This document shows, in pieces, positions 1 through 6,598 of a stretch of DNA of 7,243 nucleotides. How positions within the stretch are numbered: the stretch's first letter is position 1; every line of letters begins with the position of its first letter. Source of the stretch: Thermodesulfobacteriota bacterium (GTDB lineage Bacteria; Desulfobacterota; DSM-4660; Desulfatiglandales; HGW-15); contig JALOPA010000085.1 of the NCBI GenBank assembly GCA_025454125.1, forward strand, positions 1-7,243, given 5' to 3'. Made by a program: the position numbers and the translations under genes. The notes under the pieces were generated by a model that saw nothing but the letters and a program-made list of their open reading frames with translations, was not told where the DNA came from and made no database searches.

Positions 1-1051
1 CGCAGGCGGCGAGGATCTTGTTCAGCGCGGCCCTCAGGTCTTCGTCACCCTTGAAGGTGACGACCCGGTAGTTCTCCCAGTTGGCGGCGATCACCTGGGC
101 CATCTTTTCCGGCAGTTCTCGGTGAAGGTCCACGATGACGCGCTGGCCGTTGCTGAGGCTCAGGACAGGAAAGGCTTCGGCCTTGAGGTTGAGCTGGCCG
201 CCGGCCTTCAGGGGAATGAAATGCTCGCCCGTGTTGATCCACTCCTCTCCCAGGAGGGCGAAAAACTCCGTGAGCTGCTTGCTCAGGGCAGGCGGGCCTT
301 TGGGTTGTTCGGTCGAAGGGGAAGGGGTCACCGCAGAAGCCTGCGCGGTCTCCACAGGCCGGGCGGGCCTTTCGCGTTGAATCGGCATCCGGACAATCTG
401 AGGCGTGTAAATGGGGAGCCGGACCACCTGACCCGGATAGATGCGGTCGAGATTCTGAATGCCCGGGTTGAGCTTGGCCAGAACCTGGAGATAGGCCTCA
501 CTCACCTGCTCGTCTCTGAGGCTGTAGCGGCCCTTCACGACTTTGATCAAACTGTCCCCCTGCTGCACCGTGTAGTTCTCCAGTTTCAAGTCCTTCAACT
601 GGTCCAGGGAGATGACGGTCTCTTCCCCCTTGTGTGCGACCTGAAGCCCCTTGGCCGGGGTGATGGTGAGGGGAATGACGATCTTGTCACCGGGATAGAT
701 CCGGTCGAGGTTCGAAAAGGAACTGTTCAGTTTCTTGAGCGCAGCCAGGAGCTCGGGAAGGCTCTTGTTTTCCAGGAGACCCCTTTCCCTCAGAAGCTGC
801 CAGAGGTGATCTCCTTTTTTCACCGTGTAGGTTTCCGTGACGACTTTCTTTCCCTCCAGACTGAAGGACTCCTTCTTCTCCACCACCCGGATCTCCTGCT
901 CTGTTTCTGTGTCCGGTTCCGCTGTCTGGGTCAGGGAAATGGAGTAGGTCTCCTCGTCCTTTTCCTGGGCAACGCTCCAGTCCCAGGGACAAAGAGCAAG
1001 GGTCGGAGTCAGGAGAAGCAGAAAAAACAGGCCTTTTGGAAAATGTTTCAT
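1..1051 (-). CDS. Exported protein with two LysM domains (3' end beyond the window)
   Basis: The reading frame runs from an ATG at 1051-1049 to the left edge without a stop: 350 codons are seen and the C-terminus is missing. Residues 1-28 form a Sec signal peptide: a basic start (MKHFPKG), a hydrophobic core at about 8-20, and a likely cleavage after the SVA at 26-28. A cysteine at 21 lacks a proper lipobox, so a lipoprotein is unlikely. Two LysM domains follow, at about 74-127 (YTVKKGDHLW ... LDRIYPGDKIVIP) and 159-213 (YTVQQGDSL ... LDRIYPGQVVRLP). Next comes a Pro/Ala/Thr-rich linker (about 225-255) and an unrecognised region from 256 onward. LysM domains bind the N-acetylglucosamine of peptidoglycan, so a periplasmic, wall-associated protein is expected; no catalytic domain is seen. 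The gene diverges from smc and has its own promoter. The Shine-Dalgarno is weak (GAGAT-like). The role of the C-terminal part is unknown. Confidence 0.9.
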   Translation of the reverse strand, partial: MKHFPKGLFFLLLLTPTLALCPWDWSVAQEKDEETYSISLTQTAEPDTETEQEIRVVEKKESFSLEGKKVVTETYTVKKGDHLWQLLRERGLLENKSLPELLAALKKLNSSFSNLDRIYPGDKIVIPLTITPAKGLQVAHKGEETVISLDQLKDLKLENYTVQQGDSLIKVVKGRYSLRDEQVSEAYLQVLAKLNPGIQNLDRIYPGQVVRLPIYTPQIVRMPIQRERPARPVETAQASAVTPSPSTEQPKGPPALSKQLTEFFALLGEEWINTGEHFIPLKAGGQLNLKAEAFPVLSLSNGQRVIVDLHRELPEKMAQVIAANWENYRVVTFKGDEDLRAALNKILAAC

Positions 1052-1081
1052 ACTTATCTCTAATTTAGAATAAGTTGACAT

Positions 1082-1110
1082 ATTTTATATACATCATCTC
1101 AACTTGTCAA
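1082..1110 (-). promoter_or_regulatory. Sigma70-type promoter for the LysM gene
   Basis: On the minus strand a perfect -35 box TTGACA (1110-1105) is followed after 17 bases by TAAAAT (1087-1082), a 5/6 match to the -10 consensus. An overlapping TATAAA with 15-base spacing is an alternative -10. The surrounding DNA is AT-rich. Transcription would start near 1075, giving a leader of about 25 bases before the ATG at 1051. This is read from sequence only. Confidence 0.6.
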
Positions 1111-1146
1111 TTTTGTTCTAGGTTAGCTTCCTTGCTCTACAACATA

Positions 1147-1175
1147 TTGTCGTTTTTCTCCGTTCCCCATACACT
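1147..1175 (+). promoter_or_regulatory. Candidate sigma70 promoter for smc
   Basis: TTGTCG (1147-1152, 4/6 to the -35 consensus), a 17-base spacer and TACACT (1170-1175, 4/6 to the -10 consensus) point towards smc. Transcription would begin near 1182 and give a leader of about 225 bases containing the whole family A repeat. The match is moderate; other weak promoters in this AT-rich stretch cannot be excluded. Confidence 0.35.
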
Positions 1176-1228
1176 CTGTAGTATTTATTCTTTACAAAGG
1201 CCTTCCCGTCTGATATGCATTTATAAAT

Positions 1229-1363
1229 CAATGAACTCCCAAAAAGGCGTCCGGGTCGTCACTCCCGCGCAGGCGGGAGTCTAGATGGTCTTAGCAATAC
1301 TGGATTCCCGCCTCCGCGGGAATGACAGAAAAGACCGTTTTCGGACTTTTTGCGAGGCTATCA
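1229..1363 (+). repeat. Family A hairpin-pair repeat, copy 1 (upstream of smc)
   Basis: Two short palindromes lie 23 bases apart. Hairpin 1 pairs ACTCCCGC (1261-1268) with GCGGGAGT (1273-1280); hairpin 2 pairs ATTCCCGC (1304-1311) with GCGGGAAT (1316-1323). Both have 8-bp stems and 4-base loops. The pair sits inside longer, degraded inverted ends: TGAACTC near the left edge and GAGGCTATCA at the right. Shared words with copy 2 fix the orientation: GTCGTCAC on the left and GGAATGACAGAAAAG on the right. The second hairpin fits ATTCCC-N8-GGGAAT, the pattern of the dRS3 repeat of Neisseria. The element has no coding capacity and resembles a small non-autonomous palindromic element. Outer limits are approximate. 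Confidence 0.8.
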
Positions 1364-1396
1364 CAAATTATTTACCCGCAGCTGAACAAAGGCTCT

Positions 1397-1401
1397 GGAG
1401 G
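1397..1401 (+). promoter_or_regulatory. Ribosome binding site of smc
   Basis: GGAGG lies five bases before the ATG at 1407 and fixes the smc start. The protein begins with the conserved SMC N-terminus (MKIKKVSMLGFKSF), which agrees. Confidence 0.85.
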
Positions 1402-1406
1402 TTTCC

Positions 1407-4400
1407 ATGAAGATCAAAAAAGTCTCCATGCTCGGCTTTAAGTCCTTTGTGGACAAACTGGATATTGCCTTTCCTCTGGGGTTGAGTGCCATCGTGGGGC
1501 CCAATGGGTGCGGCAAGAGCAACATCGTCGACGCGATCCGCTGGGCCATGGGCGAGCAGAGCGCTCGGCTCCTCAGGGGCCGCCAAATGGAAGATGTGAT
1601 CTTCAACGGCACCCTGGACCACAAACCCCTGGGCATGGCGGAAGTCTCCATCCTTTTTGAAAACGGCGACGGCTCCTTTCCTCCCCAGTTCTCCCACGCC
1701 ACCGAACTCGCAGTGACGCGACGGCTTTTTCGCTCCGGTGAGAGCGAATACCTGATCAACAACATGCCCTGTCGGCTCAAGGACATTCAAGAGATCTTCA
1801 TGGACACGGGCCTGGGGAACAGGGCCTATTCGATCATCGGTCAGGGCCAGATCACCATGATCATCGAGCAGAAACCCGAAGAAACCAGGGCCATGATCGA
1901 GGAAGCCGCAGGGATCACCAAGTTCAAAAAGAAAGTGGATGAATCCCAGAGGAAGATCGAGGCCACCCAGGCGAACCTGCAGCGGGTGGAGGACATCCTC
2001 GGGGAAGTGGAAAAGCAGATGAGATCCCTCAAACGGCAATCCGCAAAGGCCAAGAGGTTCAAAGCCATCGGTCAGGAGATCCAGCGCCTGGAGCTCATCC
2101 TGAACGCCCACGCCTACGAGCAGATGAAAAACGAGTCGAGCGAGAGAATGAAATCCGCAGAAGCGCTGGTGCAGGAGGAGATCGGCCGGTCTGCGGACCA
2201 CGCCAGGAGCCAGGCCAGGATCGAATCCATGAACCTGGAGCTGGAAGAAAAGGACGGAGGGATCGCCTCGCTTCGCGAGGCTCACCTGAGGGCCAAGGAA
2301 AAGGTCAGCAAGAAAGAAGCCATGGTGGAGGCCATGGCTGCGGAAAAGAGAATGCAGACGGAACTGGAGAGGCGCCTGGAAAAGGACAAGGAGGATCTCT
2401 CCAGGCGAATGGGCGAACTGGACAAGGAAAGAGCCCTTCTCCTCGAAAGAATCGAGAACGTGAAGGCCAAAGCCGCTTCCATAGAGGAGGAGATCTCGCT
2501 CGTGGAGACGAGGGCGAAAAACCGCCAGGACCTCCTGAAGGAGATCCGGGAGGTTTTCGAGGACGCGCGAGCCAGGGTTCAATCCGGGATGTCCAAGGAA
2601 GCCAGCCTGACTCAGGAGTCCGGCTTTCTGGCGCGGCGAATCGGAGAAATCACGGACAGCCGCATGCGACTCGAGAACGAAAGGGAAGAAGTGAAAGGCA
2701 AGATGGAGACCCTCCTCCAGGCGGCGGAAAGAAAGCGTGAAGTGCGGGACGCCCTGGTCGAGAAGCTCAGGGCGATCGAGGCGGATGTGTCGCGCGAGGA
2801 GCAGAGATGCCACGACCTGGAACAGATCCGGAGGCGCCTGGAGTCCGATCTCAAAGACGCGGAAACCGCTTTGAGCGTCGACGAGTCGCGCCTGGCCAGC
2901 CTCAGGTCCCTGCTGGACAATTTCGAAGGGTACAAGGTGGGCGTGCGGACCATCATGAAGGCCGAAGATCTGGAAGCCAAGCGGGAAGGCCGGATCAAGG
3001 GCCTTGTGGCGGACGTGATCCAGGCGGAGCCCAAGTATGAACAGGCCCTGGAAGCGGTCCTGGGAGACAAGCTCCAGTACATCCTGGTTGAGAAGCTGAG
3101 GGACGGCCAGCAGGCCGTAGAATACCTCAAGGTCCGCGCCAAGGGCAAAAGCAGCTTTGTGCCTGTAGCGGATCTCAACGGGAACGGGGATCTGGGAAGT
3201 TCGAACGGGTTCCCCCTCCTGCGGGAACTCGTGAAAGCGCCGGAACCCTACAAACCCGTGGTGAATGTGCTTCTGGGAAACGCGGCCCTCGTGGACAATC
3301 TGGACCAGGCGCTTTCGGCCTGGGAAGAGCACGGGAAGAACCAGTGCCTCGTGACCCTGGACGGCGACATGGTGGACCGGAGCGGGATCCTCACCGGTGG
3401 AAGGCAGGCTCAGAGCTTCAGCGGCATCCTGGCTCGAAAGCGGGAGATGAAAGAGCTCGAAGCGGCCGTGGCCGGGCACAGGAAAAAGATTGCCGAGTTC
3501 AGAGGAAGACTGGAAGAGGCGTTGGCTGAGAAGGAAGAGCGGGAGAGCGTCCTGGTGACTCTGAAGGAAGAGAAGCTGGAGAGCCAGGACCGGGTCAATG
3601 AATTGGACAAAGCCAATTTCCAGCTGAGCCACGAGCTGGATCAACTGGAAAAACTCTCGCAGCGGATTTCCGATGAACTCGACCAGAGGGACAGAGAACA
3701 AAACCGTCACAAGGAAACCCTGACCCGGATCGAATCCGAGCTGGTGGCGTGCAAGGAGAAGAGAGCGTCGGAAGAGGCATTCTTTCAGGAGAAAGAGGTG
3801 GAACTCCGGGAGAGCGAAGAGGAGTTCGATCGATTTCGAAACGAGCTGGCCGGGCTGAGGATGAACCACAGCCTGTCCAAGGAGGAGCAGAGAGGCTTCA
3901 CGCGCGAGGTCGAGAGAATCGATGATTTCGTCCGGGAAGCGCAGGAGACCTTCCGGAGAATCGAAGGGGACATTCTCGCAGCCCGTGAAGGCCAGGAAAA
4001 CTGCGTTCAAAAGGAGGAGATCTTCCGGGAGGAGCTCAAGGGGCTTTACGCCCAGCTGGGCCGGGCCGAAGAAACCGTGAACGCGGCCGATCTGGACCGG
4101 AGCCGGTTCAAGAGCCTGATCCGGGAAGAGGAGAAGAATGCGGAGGCCGTGCGCGCAGAGGTGGAGGCGCTCAAGGAAAAGATCCACACGGCTCGAATGG
4201 AGCAGTCGGAGATCGGCTTCAAGATGGACGGATTGGTCGAGATGACCCGGGAGAAGTATGCCCTGCACCTGCCGGACATCTACCAGGAGTACCTGGGCGG
4301 GGAGATGTCCGAGGCGGAAGTCCGCGAGAAGCTGGAGCACCAGAAAAAGCTGAAGGGAAGGCTTGGAGAAGTGAATCTGACGGCCATCCAGGAACACGAG

Positions 4401-4970
4401 GCGCTCAAAGAGCGGTACGTCTTCATCACCACCCAGAGGCAGGACCTTCTCGACTCCATTGCCTCTCTCCATGAAGCGATTCGGAAGATCAACAGAACCT
4501 GTCTTGAGCGGTTCAGCGAGACGTTCAAGCTCGTGGACGAAAAACTGAAGACGGTTTTCCCGATCCTTTTCAACGGCGGAACCGCCAACCTGAAGCTGGT
4601 GGATGAATCGAAACCGCTTGAAAGCGGCGTGCTGGTGGAAGTGCAGCCTCCGGGAAAAAAGCTGAGCCACATGGCCTTGCTCTCCGGTGGTGAAAAAGCG
4701 CTGGTCGCCATGGCCCTCATCTTTGCCATTTACCTGATCAAACCGAGCCCGTTCCTTATGCTCGACGAGGTGGACGCGCCTCTGGATGAAGCCAATATCG
4801 ATCGGTTCAATGACCTGCTGAGGGAAATCCGCAAATACTCCCAGATCATTCTGGTGACCCACAACCGCAGGTCCATGGAGATTGTGGACCGTCTCTATGG
4901 GGTCACTATGGAGAGACAGGGAGTTTCCAAGATTGTGACCGTGAGCCTGGAAGGCTTCCAAGTGCACTAG
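1407..4970 (+). CDS. smc: Chromosome segregation/condensation ATPase SMC
   Basis: This 1187-residue protein matches the usual length of bacterial SMC. It forms the core of condensin with ScpA and ScpB, and loops and aligns newly replicated DNA using ATP. The N-terminal half-head carries Walker A at 31-38 (GPNGCGKS) and the Q-loop region GQGQ at 145-148. A charged heptad-rich coiled coil follows to about 500. The hinge spans about 505-668, from GYKVGVR (508-514) to GILTGG (660-665). A second coiled coil runs to about 1020, with the conserved LGEVNLTAI at 986-994. The C-terminal half-head has the ABC signature LSGGEK (1092-1097), Walker B FLMLDE (1116-1121, with catalytic Glu1121) and a D-loop with PLDE. 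All key residues are intact and there is no frameshift. No scpA or scpB is in view. A family A repeat precedes the gene and a family B element begins one base after its stop. Confidence 0.98.
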   Translation: MKIKKVSMLGFKSFVDKLDIAFPLGLSAIVGPNGCGKSNIVDAIRWAMGEQSARLLRGRQMEDVIFNGTLDHKPLGMAEVSILFENGDGSFPPQFSHATELAVTRRLFRSGESEYLINNMPCRLKDIQEIFMDTGLGNRAYSIIGQGQITMIIEQKPEETRAMIEEAAGITKFKKKVDESQRKIEATQANLQRVEDILGEVEKQMRSLKRQSAKAKRFKAIGQEIQRLELILNAHAYEQMKNESSERMKSAEALVQEEIGRSADHARSQARIESMNLELEEKDGGIASLREAHLRAKEKVSKKEAMVEAMAAEKRMQTELERRLEKDKEDLSRRMGELDKERALLLERIENVKAKAASIEEEISLVETRAKNRQDLLKEIREVFEDARARVQSGMSKEASLTQESGFLARRIGEITDSRMRLENEREEVKGKMETLLQAAERKREVRDALVEKLRAIEADVSREEQRCHDLEQIRRRLESDLKDAETALSVDESRLASLRSLLDNFEGYKVGVRTIMKAEDLEAKREGRIKGLVADVIQAEPKYEQALEAVLGDKLQYILVEKLRDGQQAVEYLKVRAKGKSSFVPVADLNGNGDLGSSNGFPLLRELVKAPEPYKPVVNVLLGNAALVDNLDQALSAWEEHGKNQCLVTLDGDMVDRSGILTGGRQAQSFSGILARKREMKELEAAVAGHRKKIAEFRGRLEEALAEKEERESVLVTLKEEKLESQDRVNELDKANFQLSHELDQLEKLSQRISDELDQRDREQNRHKETLTRIESELVACKEKRASEEAFFQEKEVELRESEEEFDRFRNELAGLRMNHSLSKEEQRGFTREVERIDDFVREAQETFRRIEGDILAAREGQENCVQKEEIFREELKGLYAQLGRAEETVNAADLDRSRFKSLIREEEKNAEAVRAEVEALKEKIHTARMEQSEIGFKMDGLVEMTREKYALHLPDIYQEYLGGEMSEAEVREKLEHQKKLKGRLGEVNLTAIQEHEALKERYVFITTQRQDLLDSIASLHEAIRKINRTCLERFSETFKLVDEKLKTVFPILFNGGTANLKLVDESKPLESGVLVEVQPPGKKLSHMALLSGGEKALVAMALIFAIYLIKPSPFLMLDEVDAPLDEANIDRFNDLLREIRKYSQIILVTHNRRSMEIVDRLYGVTMERQGVSKIVTVSLEGFQVH

Positions 4971-4971
4971 A

Positions 4972-5114
4972 CAGGTTGCTGAAAAACGCCCCTGTCATGG
5001 GAAAGTGACAAGTGACGAGTAAGGAGTGACAAGTTGGGTTTTTGTCTCGTTACTTGTTACTCATCACTCGTCACGGGTGTGTGCCCTTGTATCTGAGCGT
5101 TTTTGAGCAACCTG
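4972..5114. repeat. Family B inverted-repeat (MITE-like) element
   Basis: The element is bounded by 18-base terminal inverted repeats with one mismatch: CAGGTTGCTGAAAAACGC (4972-4989), and the reverse complement of 5097-5114, which reads CAGGTTGCTCAAAAACGC. Nested inside is a second inverted repeat, 5012-5034 against 5052-5074: 23-base arms with three mismatches and a 17-base loop. The inner arms are built from short words of the GTGAC/GAGT/AAGT type. There is no open frame for a transposase, so any mobility would depend on a protein supplied elsewhere. It starts one base after the smc TAG, so its hairpins would form at the 3' end of the smc transcript and could protect or end it. No target duplication is obvious. 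Confidence 0.8.
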
Positions 5115-5235
5115 CCAGTCAGGTCTTCTTCGTCTGCATTTAAGCGCCCCGCCCGACCACTGCCTCGAAGCCATGCGCAGTGCTGCCCCTTTTTTCTCTT
5201 GCCTCCTCGGACGGAATGTGGTCCATATTTAAATT

Positions 5236-5372
5236 TTGATGAAGTCTTAAAACGCCCTCTGCGTCGTCACCCCGGCGAAAGCCGGGGTCCAGAAGTCCTT
5301 GCCATTCCTGGATTCCGGCTTACGCCGGAATGACAGAAAAGGGCGTTTTTTGACTTCTTACGAGTTCATCAA
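5236..5372 (+). repeat. Family A hairpin-pair repeat, copy 2 (upstream of ftsY)
   Basis: This is the best preserved copy. Its ends are TTGATGAA (5236-5243) and TTCATCAA (5365-5372), perfect inverted octamers. Hairpin 1 is ACCCCGGC (5269-5276), loop GAAA, GCCGGGGT (5281-5288). Hairpin 2 is ATTCCGGC (5312-5319), loop TTAC, GCCGGAAT (5324-5331). The inverted ends continue inward (AAAACGCCC on the left, GGGCGTTTTTT on the right), but the left arm lacks about 10 bases present in the right arm. It has the same orientation as copy 1. Its right edge is five bases from the ftsY ribosome binding site, so any ftsY transcript started upstream carries both hairpins. Confidence 0.85.
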
Positions 5373-5377
5373 CTTTG

Positions 5378-5383
5378 GGAAGG
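5378..5383 (+). promoter_or_regulatory. Ribosome binding site of ftsY
   Basis: GGAAGG lies six bases before the ATG at 5390. This favours that ATG over the in-frame TTG at 5375, which would have only repeat sequence in front of it and would add five residues (MGRLE). Confidence 0.65.
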
Positions 5384-5389
5384 TTGGAA

Positions 5390-6352
5390 ATGTTTGGACT
5401 TTTTAAGAAGAAAGAAAAAACGGAGCAGAAAGAAAGCAAGGGCCTGATTGCGAGACTGAAAGAAGGCCTCACCAAGACAAGATCCGGGTTTACCGGCCGG
5501 CTGGATCAGCTCCTTTTTGGAAAAAAGGAGATCAGCGAAGAACTGTTGGAAGACCTGGAGGAGGTCCTGTTCACGTCCGACCTGGGGGTCGCGACAACCC
5601 AGGAACTGATTCGTCTTGTCCAGGAGGGGGTGGCGAGAAAAGAGCTGGATCAACCCGAGAAGCTGAGGGCCGCCCTCAAAGAACACATTCGCGCTTTTCT
5701 GAGTGTTCCGGAGGTGGCGAGCCGCACTCCGAACGCCGGTGAGCCCCATGTGATCATGATGATCGGGGTCAACGGCGTGGGCAAGACCACGACCATCGGA
5801 AAGCTCGGGCACCAGCTCAAGAGCCAAGGGAACTCCGTGATGTTCGTGGCTGCGGATACGTTCCGCGCCGCAGCCGTGGAGCAGCTGGAGATCTGGGCGC
5901 AGCGAGTGGGGGCCGATCTGGTCAAGCAAAGACCGGGGGCAGACCCCTCCGCCGTCGTCTTTGACGCCCTGGCCTCCGCTCTCTCAAAGCAAGTCAACGT
6001 GGTCCTCGTCGACACAGCGGGCCGTCTTCACACCAAGATCAATCTCATGGAGGAGCTGGAGAAAATCTACCGCGTGGCCGGCCGCAAACTCCCTGGAGCG
6101 CCCCACGACGTCTGGCTGGTCCTCGATGCCACCACAGGGCAGAATGCCATCGCTCAGGCCGAGCTCTTTCACAAGGCCATCGGCGTGACGGGGATCGTGC
6201 TCACGAAGCTGGATGGGACGGCCAAAGGAGGGATCGTGGTGGGAATCTCCCATCAACTGAAAATTCCCATCAAGTTCATCGGCATCGGAGAGACCATGGA
6301 CGATCTTCGTCCCTTTGACGCCTCGGATTTTGTGGAGGCGATCTTCGGGTAG
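5390..6352 (+). CDS. ftsY: Signal recognition particle receptor FtsY
   Basis: This 320-residue protein is the membrane-associated SRP receptor GTPase. It docks Ffh-bound ribosomes at the inner membrane for cotranslational insertion of membrane proteins. The N-terminus (MFGLFKKKEK) is a short basic, amphipathic membrane-targeting stretch; the long acidic A region found in E. coli FtsY is absent, as in many bacteria. The helical N domain covers about 20-115. The NG GTPase motifs are complete: G1 GVNGVGKTT (126-134), DTFRAAAVEQL (156-166), G3 DTAGR (208-212), G4 TKLD (272-275) and G5 FIGIGE (296-301), ending with the typical FVEAIFG. The DTFRAAA form and the NG layout also occur in Ffh, but there is no C-terminal M domain and the N-terminus is that of FtsY. 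It lies 419 bases after smc in the same direction. Confidence 0.97.
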   Translation: MFGLFKKKEKTEQKESKGLIARLKEGLTKTRSGFTGRLDQLLFGKKEISEELLEDLEEVLFTSDLGVATTQELIRLVQEGVARKELDQPEKLRAALKEHIRAFLSVPEVASRTPNAGEPHVIMMIGVNGVGKTTTIGKLGHQLKSQGNSVMFVAADTFRAAAVEQLEIWAQRVGADLVKQRPGADPSAVVFDALASALSKQVNVVLVDTAGRLHTKINLMEELEKIYRVAGRKLPGAPHDVWLVLDATTGQNAIAQAELFHKAIGVTGIVLTKLDGTAKGGIVVGISHQLKIPIKFIGIGETMDDLRPFDASDFVEAIFG

Positions 6353-6384
6353 CCCACCGACAGGGGTGTTTCAGTGCCAAGTGC

Positions 6385-6482
6385 GAAGTCGTCCTTTTCT
6401 GTCATTCCCGCGGAGGCGGGAATCCAGTCCTTCTGTTGTCTTCTGGACTCCAGCCTGCGCGGGAGTGACCGCCTTGGCGACC
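6385..6482 (-). repeat. Family A hairpin-pair repeat, copy 3 (inverted, trimmed ends)
   Basis: Hairpin 1 is ATTCCCGC (6404-6411), loop GGAG, GCGGGAAT (6416-6423). Hairpin 2 is ACTCCAGC (6447-6454) against GCGGGAGT (6459-6466), with one mismatch. The left flank reads CTTTTCTGTCATTCC, the reverse complement of the right flank of copies 1 and 2, so this copy is inverted. Its right arm matches the left arm of copy 1 when reverse-complemented. The outer ends seen in copy 2 are not recognisable, so the copy looks eroded. It lies 32 bases after the ftsY stop and could be the 3' structure of the ftsY transcript. Confidence 0.75.
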
Positions 6483-6513
6483 CCTTATACGCAGGCGCAC
6501 CTATCCGTGAAAC

Positions 6514-6555
6514 AAAAAAACAGTGAAGGGGTTCGCTCAAACCCCTTCACTGTTT
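6514..6555 (-). terminator. Intrinsic terminator of the small exported-protein gene
   Basis: A perfect 16-bp inverted repeat (6518-6533 against 6540-6555) with a 6-base loop has the GC-rich core AGTGAAGGGG. On the minus strand the stem runs into seven T residues (6520-6514), the classic Rho-independent form. It begins 44 bases after the stop codon of the minus-strand gene at 6599. In the plus direction only three T residues follow the stem, so it is probably weaker for ftsY. Confidence 0.85.
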
Positions 6556-6598
6556 AGAGCACTGCAAAACAAAGACTCTGCAAAAAGCCAGGCTGAAC

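Larger units (their letters stand above)
1052..1406. other. Divergent intergenic region between the LysM gene and smc
   Basis: This is 355 bases without a gene. The first part (to about 1230) is visibly AT-rich, unlike the GC-rich genes around it, and holds promoter candidates in both directions. From about 1229 to 1363 it holds a family A hairpin-pair repeat. The last 43 bases lead into the smc ribosome binding site. A short plus-strand open frame at 1075-1284 has no ribosome binding site and runs into the repeat, so it is not called. Confidence 0.8.
4971..5389. other. Intergenic region between smc and ftsY with two repeat elements
   Basis: This is 419 bases without a convincing gene. It holds the family B inverted-repeat element (4972-5114), about 120 bases with no recognised feature (5115-5235), then a family A copy (5236-5372) and the ftsY ribosome binding site. 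A 76-codon open frame at 5103-5333 begins inside the family B element, runs into family A and has no ribosome binding site, so it is not called. The unexplained stretch contains a T-run (near 5190-5197) and an AT-rich patch (5225-5240), but no clear promoter was seen. Confidence 0.8.

Noticed and set aside
122..1063. A 313-codon plus-strand open frame at the left end
   Set aside because: It is the shadow of the minus-strand LysM gene, which has a signal peptide, two domains and a promoter.
1075..1080. TTGACA on the plus strand as a -35 box for smc
   Set aside because: No -10-like sequence lies 16-18 bases downstream; the DNA there reads CTCAAC. The minus-strand promoter explains the region better.
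1261..1323. Repeated GC-rich palindromes as a possible CRISPR array
   Set aside because: There are only two hairpins per locus, with no regular direct repeats or similar-length unique spacers and no cas genes.
1368..4967. A 1199-codon open frame on the minus strand opposite almost all of smc
   Set aside because: The smc frame has complete catalytic motifs and a ribosome binding site. The opposite frame is low-complexity in composition (His, Leu, Phe, Pro rich) and arises from GC-rich codon bias in smc.
5012..5074. The family B inner hairpin as a standard Rho-independent terminator of smc
   Set aside because: The stem is long and not GC-rich, and no T-run follows the closing arm. It may still affect the transcript end, but the classic form is absent.
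5375..5389. A TTG start giving ftsY five more residues
   Set aside because: The ATG at 5390 has GGAAGG at suitable spacing and yields the usual MFGLFKKK start.
6253..6557. Short open frames on both strands across the ftsY 3' end and the repeat
   Set aside because: They cross the repeat and terminator, lack ribosome binding sites and overlap ftsY or its downstream structures.
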